Positions 1 through 8,939 of a stretch of 64,000 bases of DNA are shown one piece after another. Every line of letters starts with the position of its first letter. The first letter of the stretch is position 1. The translations under genes and the position numbers were made by a program. This DNA comes from Chryseobacterium foetidum (GTDB lineage: Bacteria; Bacteroidota; Bacteroidia; Flavobacteriales; Weeksellaceae): NCBI RefSeq assembly GCF_025457425.1, contig NZ_JAMXIA010000001.1, positions 2,356,001-2,420,000 of the forward strand, read 5' to 3'. A model generated the notes under the pieces. The model ran no database searches. It had not been told where the DNA came from and worked only from the letters and a program-made list of their open reading frames with translations.

Positions 1-1532
1 TCTTCACTCTTATTTACTTTGTACTGCCAGGGAAGCTGAATGCAGAATTCCGCAAAATCAATGTCCAAAAATGGGATTCTTACTTCTACAGAATTGTACA
101 TTGAAGTTCTGTCGCCCTTCAGCAGCATGTTTCCGGGGACATATTTTTCCAGATCGATTCTCATTAAATCATTAAAATCTTTTCCGGTGGGCTCAAAACT
201 GAAATCCTGTCCGGGAATTTTTTCATTGAGTCCCAAATTTTTTATTTCGGATGAGGTAAAATAATTTCTGACTTTATTCTGGTGATAATCAATCGTGTCG
301 TTATATTGTGCACGATGTTGTCTTTCGGATCCTATATTTTTAAATTGATTTGCTAAAAGAAACATTTTTGAAAGATAAGCGGGATAAAACCCTTTCTGGG
401 AAAGATCTATATTATATTTATAAAAAGTATATCCACCAAATAATTCATCGCCCACATCGCCTGAAAGAACTACTTTCAGATTTTTGGATGCTTCTTTAAA
501 AATAAGATGAGTAGGAAGCAGCGAAGAATCCATCAGCGGTTCATCCATGTAAGAATAAACTTCCTTCAGCGTTTCTGAAATTTTTTGTTTCTTATCTAGA
601 AGAATATGATGATCGGTTTCGTATTTGTCTGCAATCGCTTTTGCGTAGGGCATTTCATTCAAATCGCCGCTTTCATATCCGTAAACTAATGTTTTGAGAT
701 TCTTTTTATATTTCGAAGCAACCGCCACAATCGTGCTGGAATCTAAACCTCCTGAAAGAAAGGAACCTACCGGAACATCGGCAACCAGCTGTTTTTTAAC
801 TGCATTATCCAGTAAATATCTGAATTTTTCTATGCTTTCCTCTAAACTTAATTGAGAAGTTTCAGTCGGAATTGTCCAGTAGGGTTGGGTTTTAATCTTT
901 CCGTTTTTCAGAATTAAAGTGTGGGCAGGCTTCAGGTTAAAAATATTTTTATAAATCGTTTTGTGAGGATGAATGTATCCGTTTTTCAGGTAGTAAGCAA
1001 TCTGAGCTTGATCAATTTCGGGCTTTACCAATTCTGAAGCAATGATCTGTTTGATTTCTGAAGCAAAAATAAATTCCCCGTTTTTACCAGTTGCATAATA
1101 AAATGGTTTTTCTCCAAAACGGTCTCTGGCGCAGAAAAGTTCCTGTTTTTTTTCGTCCCAAATCGCAAAAGCAAACATTCCCGGAAGTTCATTAATGAGA
1201 TTTTCCTGTTTTTTCTGATACATCGCAAGAATAACTTCTGTATCTGAAGCGCCTTTGTAAGGATAGTCTGAATATTTAGCTTTAATTTCCTGATAACCGT
1301 AAATTTCCCCATTCAGAACAATGCATTCGTTTTGTGTAGACGAAAACATGGGCTGTTTTCCGTTTTCAGAGAGATCAATAATCGAAAGTCTGCGGTGTCC
1401 CAAAGCAGCATGATCAAAAAATTCATGATCTGCAGAATCGGGACCACGATAAGCGATGACATCGGTCATTTTACCGATTTCTTCGGTATAATTTCGGGCG
1501 TTGGGTGAGATGATTCCTGCTATTCCGCACAT
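1..1532 (-). CDS. asnB: Asparagine synthetase B, glutamine-hydrolysing (3' end outside window)
   Basis: Makes asparagine, or amidates a sugar acid in some glycan loci, using ammonia released from glutamine. The reading frame opens with MCGIAG, so Cys2 is the N-terminal nucleophile of the glutaminase domain and fixes the start. It continues through RGPDS and NGEIYG to the synthetase domain, with the PPi loop SGGLDSS near residue 260 and SGDVGDELFGG further on. About 510 residues are visible and the family is usually about 600-640, so the last part lies beyond base 1. It is the last visible gene of the glycosyltransferase operon. AsnB homologues are common in O-antigen and capsule clusters, so a role in amidating a polysaccharide component is possible (inference). 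General asparagine synthesis is the alternative. Confidence 0.93.
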   Translation of the reverse strand, partial: MCGIAGIISPNARNYTEEIGKMTDVIAYRGPDSADHEFFDHAALGHRRLSIIDLSENGKQPMFSSTQNECIVLNGEIYGYQEIKAKYSDYPYKGASDTEVILAMYQKKQENLINELPGMFAFAIWDEKKQELFCARDRFGEKPFYYATGKNGEFIFASEIKQIIASELVKPEIDQAQIAYYLKNGYIHPHKTIYKNIFNLKPAHTLILKNGKIKTQPYWTIPTETSQLSLEESIEKFRYLLDNAVKKQLVADVPVGSFLSGGLDSSTIVAVASKYKKNLKTLVYGYESGDLNEMPYAKAIADKYETDHHILLDKKQKISETLKEVYSYMDEPLMDSSLLPTHLIFKEASKNLKVVLSGDVGDELFGGYTFYKYNIDLSQKGFYPAYLSKMFLLANQFKNIGSERQHRAQYNDTIDYHQNKVRNYFTSSEIKNLGLNEKIPGQDFSFEPTGKDFNDLMRIDLEKYVPGNMLLKGDRTSMYNSVEVRIPFLDIDFAEFCIQLPWQYKVNKSE

Positions 1533-1589
1533 GGTTTTAAAAATTTATCGCTTTAAAAATGTTATTATACTCCTGTGGAAGGAGTGTTT

Positions 1590-2405
1590 TTATAATGGTT
1601 TCAAAATCCAGTTTCCTGTCTGGTTTAATTCTACACTGTCTTTATCCAGGGGTTTGTTTGAATTTCCTTTAAAAATCTGATAATTGTTTTCTAAAATAAA
1701 GTCTGTTAATTCCTTTGAAGAATGAGTTCCTTCTCTGTCTATACATGTGGGACTGAATTCTAAAAAGATAGTGGGTCTGTTTTTAAGAAATAGTTCTTTA
1801 TTGCCTAGAATGACAACAGCCTCATACCCTTCAACATCAATTTTAACAACATCAAACCGCTGCTCTTTTGGTAAAACATTGCTTAGCAAATCTATTTTTA
1901 CCTGAAGCAATTTTGCTGATTTACTATTCTGTAAAAATGAACTCGCTCCTGTATTTGCAGGATTAAAATAAAAGCTTTTTGTTTCCTTTTTGTTTCCTAT
2001 CGCCACATTTTGAAGTACGATATTTTTATAATTGTTTGCTTTTATACTGTTCTGAAATTCTGTATAAATTTCAGATATGGGTTCAAAAGCAAATATCCGC
2101 TTGCAGTAAGGTGCCAGAATTAAACTGTGCTGTCCAATATTGCTGCCAATATCCAGCATCACCAAATCTTTGTTAAGTGTATTTCTGATATTATCAATCA
2201 CATCTTTTTCATAGATACCTTCTGTGAAAATATAGTTGTCAACATATCCAAATTTTTTATTTAAGAATATTTTTGTTGATGTATTATTGTATTTTATTTT
2301 AAACAACGTTCTGTTATCCAGGAAAGTGATGTTTTTTTTTCGTTTAATGAAGTTTATAATTCCTTCCTGAAGAACGGTGGATGATAATGATTTGAAAGGA
2401 TTCAT
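1590..2405 (-). CDS. FkbM-family SAM-dependent methyltransferase
   Basis: Probable O-methyltransferase of 271 residues acting on a sugar or on the growing glycan. The SAM-binding loop MLDIGSNIGQHS lies at residues 83-94, preceded by a short N-terminal region. The acidic motif DVVKIDVEGYEA near residue 185 is typical of the FkbM family. The length matches the family. No signal peptide or membrane segment is visible, so it should be cytoplasmic. It sits between asnB and a GT-B glycosyltransferase in the same direction, with short gaps, which points to methylation of a surface polysaccharide (inference from context). The acceptor cannot be read from sequence. Confidence 0.85.
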   Translation of the reverse strand: MNPFKSLSSTVLQEGIINFIKRKKNITFLDNRTLFKIKYNNTSTKIFLNKKFGYVDNYIFTEGIYEKDVIDNIRNTLNKDLVMLDIGSNIGQHSLILAPYCKRIFAFEPISEIYTEFQNSIKANNYKNIVLQNVAIGNKKETKSFYFNPANTGASSFLQNSKSAKLLQVKIDLLSNVLPKEQRFDVVKIDVEGYEAVVILGNKELFLKNRPTIFLEFSPTCIDREGTHSSKELTDFILENNYQIFKGNSNKPLDKDSVELNQTGNWILKPL

Positions 2406-2430
2406 ATCTGTTTTTAATTTATTTCAGTTA

Positions 2431-3393
2431 TCAGTCTATAAATACATTTTTAAAAATATCCATCACGGGCTCCGGCAAAAACTTTTCGTAAGCCGTTTTC
2501 GGAGACAGACTGAGATCTGAATCAAGAATAATTTCTTTCAGATCTTTTTTGTCATGATAAAGATAAGCTTGTCCTTCCAGCTGCGAAATATGAGCTTTTT
2601 CCGGTGAATTTGCGAAAGTAATCACGGGCTTTCCCTTCACGGCAAATTCTGCGACCGTAATTCCGAAAGTTTCGCCTCTCTCTCTACCGTGAAGCAAAGC
2701 ATTACAGGTATTGATAAATTTCTGTTTTACAGGAATTTCTGCACTTGGCGGGAGAAAAATAATATTTTTTAAGGATGACTTCCACCACTTTTCTTTGATG
2801 AAAGAATTGACGCCCATGAAAATGAAGTAAATATCTTTATATTGAGATGCAATTTTCTCTACAGTTTTCTGTACAAAGGCAATATTAAAACTCTCTGATC
2901 CACCATGATATCCAAACACTTTTGCGGTTTTGGGAATACTGAGTTCTGCTCTCATATCTTCTGAAACTTCTTCTTCAAAATTAACCATGTGCGGCACGAA
3001 AGGGTATTGAGAGCCTGAAACTTCCTCGCTCAGCCATTGAGAAACATAAGCATACACATCACCGTGAGGTTCAAGATGCTTAAAAATAGTGTGAATACCA
3101 CATTTGCATTCTTTGGTAAGAATATTATCAGGGTTGCCGTTTTTGATGGCGTAAAAAAGATCGACATTGTTTTTTCTGATATACTGATCCACTTCGCTGA
3201 AGTCTGAATAGCCGAAAACATTGAAGCGTTTTTCAAATTTTTCGATTCCGAGAGGGTGGTTGCTGGGTACGGTTTTATTATAGATAATCAGAGATTCGTT
3301 TCCAAGATATTTTTCATTAAAATCTGCGTAGTCATACAATGCGATGGACGTTCCCCTGTAATTGAGTTCATTTTCGTGGAAAAGTATTTTCAT
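2431..3393 (-). CDS. GT-B fold glycosyltransferase (GT4-like)
   Basis: Protein of 320 residues resembling family 4 retaining glycosyltransferases. The C-terminal half has the nucleotide-sugar pattern GRERGETFGITVAEF, with the conserved Glu-x7-Glu spacing, followed by a GKPVITF strand. A GYHGGSESF loop near residue 162 marks the start of the C-terminal Rossmann domain. The N-terminal half is short for the family and begins MKILFHENELNYRG. It ends 4 bases before the next gene upstream in the operon, so the two are probably translated together. Donor and acceptor are unknown. It is the only GT-B enzyme among eight GT-A (GT2) neighbours. Confidence 0.8.
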   Translation of the reverse strand: MKILFHENELNYRGTSIALYDYADFNEKYLGNESLIIYNKTVPSNHPLGIEKFEKRFNVFGYSDFSEVDQYIRKNNVDLFYAIKNGNPDNILTKECKCGIHTIFKHLEPHGDVYAYVSQWLSEEVSGSQYPFVPHMVNFEEEVSEDMRAELSIPKTAKVFGYHGGSESFNIAFVQKTVEKIASQYKDIYFIFMGVNSFIKEKWWKSSLKNIIFLPPSAEIPVKQKFINTCNALLHGRERGETFGITVAEFAVKGKPVITFANSPEKAHISQLEGQAYLYHDKKDLKEIILDSDLSLSPKTAYEKFLPEPVMDIFKNVFID

Positions 3394-3397
3394 TGAT

Positions 3398-4189
3398 TTA
3401 TCTCTTGATTTTATTTTTAAGTTTAGACATTATTTTTCTGAAAAAACTCTTTTTTGGATATTTTTTCAGGTCATTATGGGTAAAAAGACCCTCACCCTGT
3501 GCTATTCTGAAGTTCTGCTTCACCCACCATGATGCAATATTTCTTTCAAAGGATACAGATTCGCCTGCAAAAGGAAGGATGGTGTCCAACAGGAAATGTC
3601 TGTTGATGAGAAAAGGATTGTTCGTCCAGTTCGCCCATCTTGAGGTGGTCACAAATTCATCTCCATCTTTCTGAATCTTATCGGGGAATTTTTCTGCGGG
3701 ATCCAGCCAGTGGAGAGATTCCAAAAGGTGAGGCGAGGTGCATTCGTGCCAGTCATCGTAATAATTGAGTTCGTTGCCTTTGTGGGTTATTGAAAATAAC
3801 GGATGCCCAGGATTTTTACGGCTTCTGAAGCGTACTACATCAAATCCATTGTGAATTTTTGAAAGCCCACTTTTGAGTCTGTTACGCGTGTTTTCTTTTT
3901 TCTCTATAAGCTCCCAGTCGTTTTCCAGGAAAAGAATATTTTCAAATACAGCATTTTCTGCCAGAAACGTGATACCATTTCCTATTCCCACATTTTCCTT
4001 CAGACCAATATATTTTAGTTTAAATTTTTCGGCAATGGCTTTATCAGCGTCTGTCACCTCCTGAAAAAGGATCACAATATCATCAGAAAGATCGAGAAGA
4101 CCGTTCTTTTTATAGGATTTGAGCGTATTGTGTAAAGTTTTTAAATTGTTCCAGGAAAGGATTCCAATACTCACCGGCAGTTTTTCCAT
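3398..4189 (-). CDS. GT2-like glycosyltransferase
   Basis: Protein of 263 residues with a GT-A start, SIGILSWNNLKTLHNTLKSY. The segment NILFLENDWEL near residue 90 takes the place of the usual DxD metal site. The second half holds an unusual Trp-rich stretch (residues about 135-200) rather than the common GT2 pattern, so it is a divergent member. No membrane segment is seen. It lies between a second GT2 gene and the GT-B gene with gaps of about 10 bases or less, so it belongs to the same transcript. Sugar specificity cannot be predicted. Confidence 0.72.
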   Translation of the reverse strand: MEKLPVSIGILSWNNLKTLHNTLKSYKKNGLLDLSDDIVILFQEVTDADKAIAEKFKLKYIGLKENVGIGNGITFLAENAVFENILFLENDWELIEKKENTRNRLKSGLSKIHNGFDVVRFRSRKNPGHPLFSITHKGNELNYYDDWHECTSPHLLESLHWLDPAEKFPDKIQKDGDEFVTTSRWANWTNNPFLINRHFLLDTILPFAGESVSFERNIASWWVKQNFRIAQGEGLFTHNDLKKYPKKSFFRKIMSKLKNKIKR

Positions 4190-4198
4190 AGGTCAGCT

Positions 4199-5155
4199 TC
4201 AATCTAGTTTAAGAAAAGGGTGTTTTGCTGTAAGCGAGATTTTTCGGAGATCTTCAATTTCCTTAAAGCGGTTTTGAAAATATTTAAGCTGTTCCATGTA
4301 GAAATCCGATTCAGATTTATTGCCTTTCAGACGAAGCTTAATGATATTGGAATAAAACTCTTTCTTTTCATTTTTGATATTATAGTAATAACCTGGGTTG
4401 AGATATCTCGTTTCCCTTTGCATACGGATAGAAAGTCTTCTCTGCTGAAGGTTATATACCTCATCTTCATTTTCTGTTTTTGCAAAAGACTGCACTTTGG
4501 CGTCATGCACCACCTTGCTGTGTGGGCAGACCACAATTTTGTATTCAAAATAATGAACGCGGTTGACATACTCATAATCTTCAGCACCATGAAAAAAATA
4601 CGGATTGAAACCTCCTATTTTTTCAATGACATTTCTTGGTATAAACCAATGCGCAGCATTCACAAAGTTGATTTCGTACCAAGGCTTTGTATTTCCTATA
4701 AAAATATCAGAAAAAATTCTGTTGTCTTTTGTTTCTCTACCCAGATAATTTTCAAAATGAAGATCAAACCTCTTTTCTGTTCCATCGAGGTGCATGGGGC
4801 TCAAAATTGCCAGTTTTTCCGGTTCCGGATGTGCGGCATACGCATCAAGCAGTTTCTGAATAGAATCTTCAAAAATCCATGCATCCTGATTCATCAGGTA
4901 GAAAAAATCTGCTCCTGCTTTATGAGCCATTGCAATCCCGGTGTTGTTGGCTATCCCGAAGCCTCCATTGGTTTCAGACTGTACAAGCTCTACCTCGGGA
5001 AAGTTTTCCTGAATATATTTCTGAGTGCCGTCTGATGACCCATTATCTACCACAATGGTGTGTAGTGGTACTGAAGATTTCCTCAGACTGCTGAAGCACC
5101 TTTCAGTCCATTTCATGGCATTGTATGAGACAATAATTACGTATACTTTAGGCAT
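4199..5155 (-). CDS. GT2 glycosyltransferase, rhamnosyltransferase-like
   Basis: Protein of 318 residues. The N-terminal GT-A fold shows VYVIIVSYNAMKWTERCFSS, then VDNGSSDGT and NGGFGIANNTGI, followed by the DxD-like FYLMNQDAW near residue 90. The mid-section GGFNPYFFHGAEDYEYVNR carries the acidic motif of the catalytic base region. This layout is typical of enzymes related to WbbL/RfbF rhamnosyltransferases, but sugar identity is not proven. A longer tail (residues about 250-318) is charged and may dock to the membrane. It is 3 bases from the SDR gene upstream. Confidence 0.85.
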   Translation of the reverse strand: MPKVYVIIVSYNAMKWTERCFSSLRKSSVPLHTIVVDNGSSDGTQKYIQENFPEVELVQSETNGGFGIANNTGIAMAHKAGADFFYLMNQDAWIFEDSIQKLLDAYAAHPEPEKLAILSPMHLDGTEKRFDLHFENYLGRETKDNRIFSDIFIGNTKPWYEINFVNAAHWFIPRNVIEKIGGFNPYFFHGAEDYEYVNRVHYFEYKIVVCPHSKVVHDAKVQSFAKTENEDEVYNLQQRRLSIRMQRETRYLNPGYYYNIKNEKKEFYSNIIKLRLKGNKSESDFYMEQLKYFQNRFKEIEDLRKISLTAKHPFLKLD

Positions 5156-5158
5156 GTT

Positions 5159-5845
5159 TTATCTGTTTTTATAATATTTAGTAATCAGGTTCACCAGATA
5201 CTGTTCTTTATCGGTAAGATTATTTTTCCTGAAATAATCTTCGATTTTAGAAACTTCAATCTCATATCCGGAACCTTCGTTCTGAAGCTGCAATAGTGGC
5301 TCTGTAAGTAACACTTTCGAAATAGCTTCTGTGATTTCAATGATTGAAAAATTCTGTAGATAGGCAAGGTTGATAATTTGGTTTGAGCTGAAGTTTTCAA
5401 GAATGTTTTTTGTAATGGCACACACGTCGCTTACATCAATGAGATTTCTTGTAGCTTTTGTGTGAAGCGTAATTTTTGCCTTATTTTTTATTTCCCTCAC
5501 CAGATAATTTACCAGAAGATTCGGGTTGCCTCCGTGTCCTACAGCATTGCTTATTCTTAAAATAAAATAGCGCTCGCACAGATCTGAAATAATCTGTTCC
5601 ATTTTGAGCTTATGCAGAACGTAGTGGCTGTTGTTTTTGGAAGAATCATAAATGCTGCATGTAGAGAAATAAACAAAGGTTTTATCTGGATTTTCTTCTA
5701 TATTTTTTTTCAGAAGAGCGTGTTCCCGCTCAAATTCAGAACTTCTTGTTTCCAGTGAATTGGAAACACCTGATGCGAAAAAAAGAACACCATCAGAATC
5801 GATGCTTTGTAGGGATTTTGCGATAAGTCCGTTGCCTGTAATCAT
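5159..5845 (-). CDS. NAD(P)-dependent epimerase/dehydratase-like SDR, short
   Basis: Protein of 228 residues resembling extended SDR sugar epimerases or reductases. The start MITGNGLIAKSL gives a compact nucleotide-binding loop without the full GxxGxxG pattern. FVYFSTCSIYD and YVLHK (the Tyr-x3-Lys catalytic pair) near residues 75-90 are present, followed by RISNAVGHGG and RNLIDVSDV. The usual length of the family is 290-350, so this is a short version whose substrate domain is reduced. It lies inside a run of glycosyltransferase genes with gaps under 10 bases and probably tailors a nucleotide sugar for one of them (inference). The exact reaction is unknown. Confidence 0.75.
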   Translation of the reverse strand: MITGNGLIAKSLQSIDSDGVLFFASGVSNSLETRSSEFEREHALLKKNIEENPDKTFVYFSTCSIYDSSKNNSHYVLHKLKMEQIISDLCERYFILRISNAVGHGGNPNLLVNYLVREIKNKAKITLHTKATRNLIDVSDVCAITKNILENFSSNQIINLAYLQNFSIIEITEAISKVLLTEPLLQLQNEGSGYEIEVSKIEDYFRKNNLTDKEQYLVNLITKYYKNR

Positions 5846-5851
5846 TTGTAG

Positions 5852-6784
5852 TTATATAAAACCGTTATTCAGTTTCTTAATATTATATTTTTGCATCACA
5901 GTGTGATGTGTCCATTTTATAATATTGTAGAGTTTGAAAGGACGGAGTGTAAATTTAGATAAAATATTATAAAAAGCATAGCCTGCGGCAGCCCTGTAAA
6001 AGTTTGTCCTGCTGACTGTTTTCGGATAAGTCATGAGGGTATAATAAAAATACGCCATCAATTTTGAAGTTCCGTATTCTGAATTATGTTTTTTGATAAA
6101 AGGTACAATTGCAAAGTCTTTCTTCATCACTTCATAAGGCACGTTCTTGGAAATGCTGCCCTGAAACTGTCTGTAGGCTGCAGTTTCTTCTGACATATAT
6201 TTTACATCACCAAAACATCCTGCAAGTAAATACAGACCGCGGTCAGCAGAAATAATATCGGTTGGAAAATCAGCCTGCAGGATTTCTTTTCTGAAAAAGA
6301 AAGTAGAAGTCTGGAAAATGGATAAATCTGTAAGATCTTCCTTTTTTAAAATTCTCGCAGGTCGGTCTGAGTAACTGTGGCTTTCCTTATCCACATCCTC
6401 ATAAATAACTCTTGAATTGCTGCCTGCAGCAGAAAGAAGACTGTTTTTTTCCAGAAGGTCAAACTGCTTCTGAAGTTTTAAACTGTCGATCCAGTAATCA
6501 TCACCATCCAGTACGGCGATGTACTTTCCTCTGGCTTGTGAAAAAGTAAACAGTGTGTTTTTTACATATCCTAAATTCGGATTGTTTTTAAAATAACGGA
6601 TTGTTTTGCCTTTAGAATGGGTTTCTGCGATATGATGAATGATATTTTCAGTTGCATCAGAAGAATTATCGTTGCCGATGATAATTTCGTACCTGCCAGA
6701 AAATTCCTGTGCAAAAATACTCTCAAGACATTTCCCAATGTATTTTTCGTGATTATAAGTGGTGATACAGATACTTACGTCCAT
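5852..6784 (-). CDS. GT2 glycosyltransferase
   Basis: Protein of 310 residues with a clear GT2 N-terminus: VSICITTYNHEKYIGKCLES, then IIGNDNSSDAT and the donor-binding motif AVLDGDDYW near residue 93. Residues about 170-230 include TSTFFFRKE, typical of this subfamily. The C-terminal 60 residues are basic and aromatic, as in enzymes that work at the inner face of the cytoplasmic membrane. It closely resembles in plan the gene at 11514-12437 (same DGDDYW motif followed by KLQKQ), so the two may be ancient duplicates. Substrate is unknown. Confidence 0.87.
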   Translation of the reverse strand: MDVSICITTYNHEKYIGKCLESIFAQEFSGRYEIIIGNDNSSDATENIIHHIAETHSKGKTIRYFKNNPNLGYVKNTLFTFSQARGKYIAVLDGDDYWIDSLKLQKQFDLLEKNSLLSAAGSNSRVIYEDVDKESHSYSDRPARILKKEDLTDLSIFQTSTFFFRKEILQADFPTDIISADRGLYLLAGCFGDVKYMSEETAAYRQFQGSISKNVPYEVMKKDFAIVPFIKKHNSEYGTSKLMAYFYYTLMTYPKTVSRTNFYRAAAGYAFYNILSKFTLRPFKLYNIIKWTHHTVMQKYNIKKLNNGFI

Positions 6785-6800
6785 TGCTACGATGTAATAT

Positions 6801-7745
6801 TTAATGTTTGAAAAGATCAGCCGGTTTTAAATCTAAATACTGATGGCGAACACATTGCAGAATGTATTTTTTTCTTTTGAAAAATGAGAGGGTAGACAGG
6901 TATCTGTTTCTGTTTTCAATAAAAACGGTGTATAGCGGCGTTTTCTTTACATCCTCGTTGGGATAAAGGTGCTGATATTTTTTGATGGCCAATAACGAAG
7001 GCCCCACCATCTGATGAAAATCCGGATTTTCTTTGGGTTGCGTCTGTTTGTTTTCAGGACTCTTCGCCGCTTCACGGAGACCGCAAACCTGTTCCTCATG
7101 CTGACGGTAGAACGACAGAACTGCCGGGATAAAACCCAGTTTCGCTTTAGCAGCCAGTTTTTGAGCAATAAAGTAATCGTGGGCAATTTCAAAATTACTT
7201 AATTCGTACTGCTTTAATGCTGTCCTTCTAACAGCCAGTGCACAACCCAAAACGAAGCTTCCCAGTATTTGCTGTTGCACAAACAGAGTATTGTTTATGA
7301 TATTTTCTTTTATGAATTCATAAGAAATATGTTTCCAGTTGAGGTAAGAAGGTTCAAGTATTTTTTTACTGTTATCTATAATTGCCAAATCATTAAAAAC
7401 TCCGTCATATTGTGGGTTTTCAAGAAAGAAAGTTTGAGTAGCTTCAATCTTGTTGGGTTTCCAGATGTCATCCTGATCACTCGTTATAATAAAATCTCCG
7501 CTACAGGCATAGATGGCTTTTTCAAAATTTTTGAAATACCCCAGATTCGTCTCATTGACCATGATTTTAAATAAGCCGGGGCTTTTCAGCTGATATTCCT
7601 TCAAAATCTCCATGGTACTATCCTGTGATCCGTCATCACAAATCACGATTTCATCTGCTTTCACAGTCTGGCTGAGGATGCTGTCCAGCTGTTCAGCAAG
7701 ATATTTTTCTCCGTTATAGGTGCAGATGGCTACTGATATGGTCAT
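6801..7745 (-). CDS. GT2 glycosyltransferase
   Basis: Protein of 314 residues. Motifs in order are VAICTYNGEKYLAEQLDSIL, VICDDGSQDST, NLGYFKNFE and the DxD-type IITSDQDDIWKPNK near residue 90. The SDQDDIW form is common in glycosyltransferases of rhamnan and O-antigen loci. The start overlaps the end of the next upstream gene by 4 bases (ATGA type), indicating translational coupling. No signal or transmembrane segment is present. Sugar and linkage are unknown. Confidence 0.88.
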   Translation of the reverse strand: MTISVAICTYNGEKYLAEQLDSILSQTVKADEIVICDDGSQDSTMEILKEYQLKSPGLFKIMVNETNLGYFKNFEKAIYACSGDFIITSDQDDIWKPNKIEATQTFFLENPQYDGVFNDLAIIDNSKKILEPSYLNWKHISYEFIKENIINNTLFVQQQILGSFVLGCALAVRRTALKQYELSNFEIAHDYFIAQKLAAKAKLGFIPAVLSFYRQHEEQVCGLREAAKSPENKQTQPKENPDFHQMVGPSLLAIKKYQHLYPNEDVKKTPLYTVFIENRNRYLSTLSFFKRKKYILQCVRHQYLDLKPADLFKH

Positions 7746-8566
7746 ATTTTCAGGAGATTAAAAATTTTATCGACAAACTGGTGTCTTTTGCTGGTGAGGA
7801 TCTTTTTCAATTGCTGATTTTGCTTATCTAATTTTCTTTTCTCAAAAAAAATATCTGCAAATGATTTTATATTGTCAAGATAGAGTTCAGGGTATTTTTT
7901 ACAAAGATATTTTCTGATGTTGAGGTCTTCTTCCTGCATAGCCACAGTGTTTCTTGAAGTACTTTTTATTCTGTACTTAAAACCTGAGTAGTTGATTTTT
8001 TTTACTTTAAGATCTGCGCGTTTCAGGTTGAGCATTCCTAACCAAAAATCCCAGTCTTCATAACCCTTTAGCATGGATTCATCGAAACCTTCGGTGTTTT
8101 TCCAGTCTTGTTTTTTAAAGAAAGCGGTACAGAAAATCTGGTTTTCTAAAAGGATTTCGACAGCGTTGAAATCATCAACTATAATCTCCCCCTGTTTTTC
8201 TCCAAAGTATTCTCCTTTACAGTAAACAATGTCATTGTCTGAAAATTCTTTTGATGCCAAATCTAAATATTGGTTGGAGATTCTGTCGTCCCCATCCAAC
8301 GGTAAAATCCATTCTCCGGCAGCTTTATCAATCCCAAAATTTCTTGCTGCAGAGACACCTCTGTTTTCTTTTCTGAAATATTTGAAGCGGGAATTCCGTT
8401 CAGCCCAGCTCTTTGCGATTTCTCCTGTATGGTCAGGCGAACCGTCATCTACAATGATGCATTCCCAGTTTTGGTAGGTTTGGTCAATTACAGACTGCAG
8501 ACATTCGTCCAGATAATCAGCCTGATTGTAACAGGGAACGATAATGGAAATAAGAGTTTGGGACAT
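7742..8566 (-). CDS. GT2 glycosyltransferase, first gene of its operon
   Basis: Protein of 274 residues with LISIIVPCYNQADYLDECLQ, IIVDDGSPDHTG, NRGVSAARNFGI and the donor motif ILPLDGDDR near residue 90. The acidic region FDESMLKGYEDWDFW near residue 150 fits the catalytic base segment of GT2 enzymes. It is the first gene of the transcript that continues leftwards to asnB. A Bacteroidota-type -7 box lies about 20 bases upstream of the ATG. The C-terminal 50 residues are rich in Lys and Gln. Substrate unknown. Confidence 0.88.
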   Translation of the reverse strand: MSQTLISIIVPCYNQADYLDECLQSVIDQTYQNWECIIVDDGSPDHTGEIAKSWAERNSRFKYFRKENRGVSAARNFGIDKAAGEWILPLDGDDRISNQYLDLASKEFSDNDIVYCKGEYFGEKQGEIIVDDFNAVEILLENQIFCTAFFKKQDWKNTEGFDESMLKGYEDWDFWLGMLNLKRADLKVKKINYSGFKYRIKSTSRNTVAMQEEDLNIRKYLCKKYPELYLDNIKSFADIFFEKRKLDKQNQQLKKILTSKRHQFVDKIFNLLKI

Positions 8567-8583
8567 ACCGTGTTTTTCAACCG

Positions 8584-8591
8584 CAAAGATA
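8584..8591 (-). promoter_or_regulatory. Putative -7 promoter box (TAnnTTTG)
   Basis: On the minus strand this reads TATCTTTG, matching the Bacteroidota -7 consensus TAnnTTTG, 17 bases before the ATG at 8566. No good TTTG box is seen at the -33 position. It would drive the operon of five GT2 genes, SDR, GT-B, methyltransferase and asnB. Confidence 0.45.
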
Positions 8592-8939
8592 TTAAAATTA
8601 GGAAATTAACAGGGCGTATTAAGAGGTTTTAATCTGATCTGGATTTGATTTAATTTACATTCAGTTGGCTTCAGACCGTTCACAAAGGGTTCCAGCCAGT
8701 TCAAAAGTGGTCATGCCCCGTTATATAAGAGGTTGAGGCTGCTTCAGAACTGGGGATACGCCCCCTTGCGAAAGGGGGTAGGGTGCTTCCGAAGAGGGTG
8801 CGGGCAGTTTGGTAAAGGGGCAGGTGTGGTCCGGAGTGGTCTCCAGGGACTTGTACAAGTGGCTGAGTATACTGTAAGAATAAAAAAACTGCCTCAGGAT
8901 ACTGAGGCAGCGGGATATCTGATGCAGATCTTCTTTCAG
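8592..8939. other. GC-rich non-coding stretch
   Basis: No gene is seen in this gap. From about 8665 to 8870 the composition turns GC-rich and G-heavy on the plus strand, unlike the AT-rich gaps elsewhere in the window. It contains a tight hairpin at 8761-8778 (seven C-rich bases pairing with seven G-rich bases around a four-base loop). No open frame on either strand looks like a protein. It could be a dispersed intergenic repeat of this genus or the remnant of one. Confidence 0.5.
8882..8910 (-). terminator. Rho-independent terminator after the 175-residue gene
   Basis: A perfect 8-bp stem (CTGCCTCA, 8889-8896, with TGAGGCAG, 8903-8910) around a six-base loop is followed on the minus strand by a run of seven T. 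It ends the transcript of the gene at 8940-9467. Confidence 0.85.

Noticed and set aside
4220..5035. Long plus-strand open frame of 271 residues
   Set aside because: It lies entirely antisense to a GT2 gene with clear motifs. Its composition (rich in Phe, Ile and Cys) is that of a shadow frame.
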